Notes under the pieces: generated by a model | What the model saw: only the letters and a program-made list of their open reading frames with translations | Told to the model about the DNA's origin: nothing | Database searches by the model: none | DNA from: JAZDEY01 sp043808325 [NCBI: Candidatus Eiseniibacteriota bacterium] | GTDB lineage: Bacteria; Arandabacterota; Arandabacteria; Arandabacterales | Length of the DNA: 23,839 bases | Assembly (NCBI GenBank): GCA_043808325.1 | Contig: JAZDEY010000081.1 | Location: 1-23,839 of the forward strand | Reading direction: 5' to 3' | Program-made: the position numbers and the translations under genes | Shown here: positions 22,651-23,839 of the stretch, piece by piece | Numbering within the stretch: the stretch's first letter is position 1 | Layout of the letters: every line of letters starts with the position of its first letter

Positions 22651-22725
22651 CGGACGTTGCTCGGCGCCCTAGTCGCCCGGCCCCCACCGGGAACCGGAAG
22701 GAAGCAGGGCTTTACATTTTACTTA

Positions 22726-22753
22726 TCGACAAACGCGCATCATGATGTAGATT
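22726..22753 (+). promoter_or_regulatory. Possible promoter for the lipoprotein gene
   Basis: TCGACA (22726-22731, 5 of 6) and TAGATT (22748-22753, 4 of 6) have a 16-bp spacer. The spacer contains the perfect palindrome CATCATGATG (22738-22747), a possible operator. Confidence 0.3.
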
Positions 22754-22794
22754 TAGGATGGCAGGGCGCATTCGGCAACTCGGGAGACTGGCTT

Positions 22795-23396
22795 ATGAGA
22801 CATCGCTTGCTTGTGGCAGCAATGCTATGTGTGGCCTGCGCAGCCGCCGGATGTGGCGACAACCTGACCGGCGTTCAGCCGTCCCAGTCCTATGTCTTCT
22901 CTTTCGAGAACGACACGCAGGGCTGGACAGGGTATGCGAGGGACATCGACAATCCACCCGTGGAGTGGAACATCCAGCGCGCCATAGATATGGCCAGGGA
23001 CGGCACGGCCTCGATGAAGTTCTACCTGGCCAACTATAACGACAAGGGCAAGATCTGGATGGAGCGGGCCTTCGAGGTCGATTCCAGCGCCGACTACCGT
23101 GTGGAAGTGAGGTATCAGTTTGCCACCAGCGACTGGGGGCAGGCGAATCTGTGGCGAATCATAACCGGCGTCCAGTCTCATTGGGTTACCTCGGTGGATG
23201 ATCTCACGATGCGTGACGACACCGGCAACGGACCAACTCCGACGTGGGCTACCTTTGGACTGGGAAGCAGTATACGATCGATCGGCGTTCGAGTGCGAAT
23301 GGAAAGCTCTACGTCTCGATCGGTGTCTGGGGGACCTGGGAGACACCGCGAACCTATTACGTCGATTTTGTCTACATCGCCTTCTTCAAGATCTAG
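22795..23396 (+). pseudogene. Lipoprotein gene with an apparent 1-nt deletion
   Basis: ATG at 22795-22797 has GGGAG 8 nt upstream. Residues 1-21 are a lipoprotein signal ending in the lipobox AAAGC, so the mature protein would start at that Cys. The following domain reads YVFSFENDTQGWTGYARDID and looks like a secreted beta-sandwich (carbohydrate-binding-like). Near 23230-23240 the frame changes. The original frame becomes Ser/Arg-rich junk, while the -1 frame continues sensibly with DVGYLWTGKQYTI, GKLYVSIGVWGTWETPRTYY and DFVYIAFFKI, with stop TAG at 23394-23396. One missing base would explain this. It is either a real mutation or an assembly error. Function is unknown. Confidence 0.7.
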
Positions 23397-23409
23397 CCCC
23401 CGAAATGAC

Positions 23410-23433
23410 AAGCCCCGCGCTCGGGCGGGGCTT
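23410..23433. terminator. Bidirectional hairpin between the lipoprotein gene and the tRNA genes
   Basis: AAGCCCCGC (23410-23418) and GCGGGGCTT (23425-23433) form a perfect 9-bp stem with a 6-nt loop. It lies between convergent units. Downstream U content is modest on both strands. Confidence 0.65.
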
Positions 23434-23439
23434 CTCCTA

Positions 23440-23516
23440 TGGTGCGCCGCGAAGGAATCGGACCTTCAACCTCCAGATTAAGAGTCTGTTGCTCTACCTA
23501 GTTGAGCTAGCGGCGC
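23440..23516 (-). tRNA. tRNA-Lys (anticodon CTT)
   Basis: On the minus strand the acceptor arms GCGCCGC/GCGGCGC pair perfectly and the D stem is GCTC/GAGC. The anticodon loop is CTCTTAA with CTT at 34-36, and the T arm is GAAGG-TCCGATT-CCTTC. CCA is encoded at 23440-23442. The T loop begins TCC instead of the usual TTC, and the anticodon stem has one A-G mismatch at its base. It probably shares a transcript with the upstream tRNA-Arg. Confidence 0.92.
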
Positions 23517-23537
23517 AGATCTCTTCGATTGTATTCC

Positions 23538-23614
23538 TGGCGCGCCTGGCAGGAGTTGAACCCGCAACCCTCTGATCCGAAGTCAGATGCTCTATCCAAT
23601 TGAGCTACAGGCGC
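23538..23614 (-). tRNA. tRNA-Arg (anticodon TCG)
   Basis: On the minus strand the acceptor arms are GCGCCTG/CAGGCGC and the D stem is GCTC/GAGC. The anticodon arm is TCTGA-CTTCGGA-TCAGA with TCG at 34-36. The T arm is GCGGG-TTCAACT-CCTGC. The discriminator is G and CCA is encoded. It lies 21 bp upstream of tRNA-Lys. Confidence 0.93.
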
Positions 23615-23665
23615 CTGGTCTGCGCGATAGCGCGGTCCCAGGTTGTTGATTCAAATGCGTCCTAA

Positions 23666-23694
23666 ATACTATCTGTAAAGCGGCACCGTGTCAA
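23666..23694 (-). promoter_or_regulatory. Promoter of the tRNA-Arg/tRNA-Lys unit
   Basis: On the minus strand, TTGACA (23689-23694) and TAGTAT (23666-23671) have a 17-bp spacer (6 of 6 and 4 of 6). The predicted start lies about 45 bp before the tRNA-Arg 5' end. Confidence 0.6.
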
Positions 23695-23719
23695 GTACGC
23701 GCATTGACTCATAATAAAT

Positions 23720-23765
23720 GTATTCGAAAGGGGTTCGTTGCCTCAGAAATAAAAAGTATTCGAAA
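23720..23765. repeat. Direct repeat GTATTCGAAA, two copies
   Basis: GTATTCGAAA occurs at 23720-23729 and 23756-23765, 36 bp apart start to start. Each contains the palindrome TTCGAA. They lie in an AT-rich spacer between the tRNA promoter and the plus-strand gene at the right edge and may be operator sites. Confidence 0.4.
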
Positions 23766-23780
23766 TATTGGTCAGATACG

Positions 23781-23813
23781 CTCCTGGCGCCGTGGGAATC
23801 GGCGCTCAGGAGG
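23781..23813 (+). promoter_or_regulatory. Hairpin that masks a ribosome-binding site
   Basis: CTCCTG (23781-23786) pairs with CAGGAG (23807-23812), and GCGCCG (23787-23792) pairs with CGGCGC (23800-23805). One base (T23806) bulges and the loop has 7 nt. The AGGAGG of the following gene (23808-23813) is almost entirely inside the 3' arm. Confidence 0.6.
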
Positions 23814-23821
23814 TAGCAGGC

Positions 23822-23839
23822 ATGGGGATGGACATGAGG
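23822..23839 (+). CDS. Start of an unidentified plus-strand gene (cut by the right edge)
   Basis: ATG at 23822-23824 follows AGGAGG by 8 nt, the strongest ribosome-binding site on this strand here. Only six codons are visible (MGMDMR), so the product cannot be named. The masking hairpin and the upstream direct repeats suggest that it is regulated. Confidence 0.5.

Noticed and set aside
22480-22794. Upstream extension of the lipoprotein frame into tmRNA
   Set aside because: The extension overlaps the ssrA 5' half and its promoter. The lipoprotein signal and ribosome-binding site fix the start at 22795.

Overview
This 23.8-kb window is bacterial chromosome. It is GC-rich and dense, with nearly all genes on the minus strand in translationally coupled runs. 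Secreted proteins with Sec or lipoprotein signals (one carrying dockerin-like repeats), a membrane-anchored sulfatase-TPR protein, a long type-2-like isoleucyl-tRNA synthetase and TTGACA/TATAAT promoters suggest a Gram-negative, FCB-group or Eisenbacteria-like uncultured lineage. That placement is an inference from gene style, not from a marker-gene comparison.

Layout. (1) Positions 1-1680 hold two minus-strand secreted-protein genes, the second with a perfect consensus promoter and a structured leader of about 214 nt. A poorly coding stretch and a back-to-back divergent promoter pair follow. (2) Positions 1678-3903 encode a sulfatase/alkaline-phosphatase-fold protein with a C-terminal TPR array. 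It converges through a 16-bp inverted-repeat element on a two-domain parvulin isomerase (4021-5703). (3) Positions 5776-17778 are a long minus-strand housekeeping block. In transcription order it reads: thymidine kinase, yggS, divIVA, DUF167, purine nucleoside phosphorylase, ileS, DksA/TraR-like protein, lspA, rluD-family, STAS protein, RsbW-RuvX fusion, mltG, larE, a small membrane protein and tRNA-Val. The order yggS-divIVA-ileS-TraR/DksA-lspA-rluD resembles the ylm-divIVA-ileS-ylyA-lspA-ylyB neighbourhood of Firmicutes. (4) Positions 17896-19504 encode a PiT phosphate transporter and its DUF47/PhoU-like partner. (5) Positions 19578-22162 are a self-contained transcription unit, with promoter, carbamoyltransferase, SxtJ-like protein, DUF5989/SxtK-like protein and terminator, lying just downstream of the tmRNA gene. 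(6) Positions 22239-23839 hold tmRNA (ssrA), a lipoprotein gene with an apparent 1-nt deletion, tRNA-Lys(CTT), tRNA-Arg(TCG), and the first codons of a plus-strand gene whose ribosome-binding site lies inside a strong hairpin.

The items most worth following are four. They are the in-frame RsbW-type kinase/RuvX fusion coupled to its STAS partner, the carbamoyltransferase-SxtJ-SxtK cassette beside ssrA, the sequestered ribosome-binding site at the right end, and the dispersed GGGACACACCCC element. I saw no CRISPR array, integrase, transposase gene or rRNA.
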